Source of the DNA: an uncultured Collinsella sp.
GTDB lineage: Bacteria; Actinomycetota; Coriobacteriia; Coriobacteriales; Coriobacteriaceae
Reading direction: 5' to 3'
DNA length: 12,342 nt
NCBI GenBank assembly: GCA_900554905.1
Contig: USJB01000012.1
Coordinates: forward strand, 1-12,342
In this document: positions 11,893-12,342 of the stretch, in pieces
How positions within the stretch are numbered: the stretch's first letter is position 1
Layout of the letters: each line of letters begins with the position of its first letter
The notes under the pieces: model-generated
Seen by the model: only the letters and a program-made list of their open reading frames with translations
What the model was told of the DNA's origin: nothing
The model's database searches: none
Made by a program: the position numbers and the translations under genes

Positions 11893-12342
11893 ATGATTGC
11901 AATTTTAAAGCAGAGCGCCAGCGACGAGGCCGTCGGCCATATCGTCAGCTGGATTGAGAAAAAGGGCCTGAAGACCGATGTCTCGCGCGGCGAGAACGAG
12001 ACGATCATCGGCCTGGTGGGCGATACGACCAAGATCGACCCGTTCCTGCTCGAGTCCATGGATGTCGTCGAGCGCGTGCAGCGCGTCTCCGAGCCGTTCA
12101 AGCGCGCCAACCGCAAGTTCCACCCCGAGGACTCCGTCATCGACTGCGGCCACGGCGTCAAGATCGGCGGCGACCAGTTCCAGGTCATCGCCGGCCCCTG
12201 CTCCGTCGAGGGTGAGAACCTCATCCGCATCGCCCGTCGCGTGAAGGCTGCCGGCGCCACGATGCTGCGCGGCGGCGCCTACAAGCCCCGCACTTCCCCG
12301 TACGCCTACCAGGGCATGGGCCCCGCCGGCCTGGACCTGCTG
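11893..12342 (+). CDS. aroF: 3-deoxy-7-phosphoheptulonate synthase (DAHP synthase), 5' part
   Basis: First 150 codons; the gene runs off the right edge with no stop. It condenses phosphoenolpyruvate and erythrose-4-phosphate, the first step of the shikimate pathway, in the cytoplasm. Residues 1-70 form a ferredoxin-like regulatory domain (AILKQSASDEAVGHIVSWIE..., ending before KRANRKF), as in type I beta enzymes such as that of Thermotoga maritima, where it binds feedback-inhibiting aromatic amino acids. The catalytic barrel then begins with FQVIAGPCSVE (96-106; Cys103 is the expected metal ligand) and MLRGGAYKPRTSPYAYQG (124-141), which binds phosphoenolpyruvate. The start is ATG 11893 with AGAGG six bases upstream. 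It is the only plus-strand gene here, diverging from the tRNA, and its leader carries a terminator hairpin, suggesting transcriptional attenuation in addition to feedback inhibition. Confidence 0.95.
   Translation, partial: MIAILKQSASDEAVGHIVSWIEKKGLKTDVSRGENETIIGLVGDTTKIDPFLLESMDVVERVQRVSEPFKRANRKFHPEDSVIDCGHGVKIGGDQFQVIAGPCSVEGENLIRIARRVKAAGATMLRGGAYKPRTSPYAYQGMGPAGLDLL

Noticed and set aside
11679..12260. Minus-strand open frame of about 190 codons over the aroF start
   Set aside because: It overlaps the aroF coding start, its leader and the 5' end of the tRNA, and looks like a shadow. aroF is certain from its DAHP synthase motifs.
1..12342. CRISPR arrays, insertion sequences, toxin-antitoxin or phage genes
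   Set aside because: No regularly spaced repeats, transposase motifs, terminal inverted repeats or phage-like genes were seen on either strand.

Overview
The window is GC-rich bacterial DNA with tightly packed genes and frequent TTG/GTG starts behind good Shine-Dalgarno sequences. The protein set (MreBCD, PBP2 and RodA start, a CtpE/Exp7-like P-type ATPase, a zinc-ribbon membrane protein, a type I beta DAHP synthase) suggests a Gram-positive actinobacterium, most likely Coriobacteriia close to Collinsella. That taxonomic placement is inference from protein style, not a database match.

Layout. Almost everything is on the minus strand, so transcription runs from high to low coordinates. Right to left: tRNA-Arg(CCG) with its own strong promoter and intrinsic terminator (about 11566-11729); a P-type cation ATPase with an unusual basic C-terminal tail (8812-11535); a double zinc-ribbon single-pass membrane protein (7566-8708); a promoter followed by a cyclophilin-type peptidyl-prolyl isomerase and a TPR single-pass membrane protein (5600-7458); then the cell-elongation operon mreB-mreC-mreD-mrdA-rodA start (about 526-5484). 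The only plus-strand gene is the start of aroF (DAHP synthase), running off the right edge. Its 5' leader contains an intrinsic-terminator hairpin that looks like an attenuator.

The elongation operon encodes the elongasome: MreB filaments under the membrane, MreC and MreD as membrane linkers, PBP2 as transpeptidase and RodA as glycan polymerase. Genes are separated by 5 to 21 bases, and several ribosome-binding sites overlap the previous stop codon.

The most striking oddity is at the left. The rodA reading frame is good for about 79 residues (TM1 and the start of TM2). It then continues in frame, across a short GGCATT-repeat sequence, into the C-terminal ~90 residues of a class I fumarate hydratase alpha subunit. 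Everything left of about position 525 therefore seems to come from another locus, through a deletion/rearrangement or an assembly misjoin at microhomology. The first 249 bases are AT-richer and noncoding, with palindromes and repeats, plus a possible minus-strand gene start at position 33.

No mobile element, CRISPR array or obvious defence system was found. There is no gene-free stretch longer than 300 bases.
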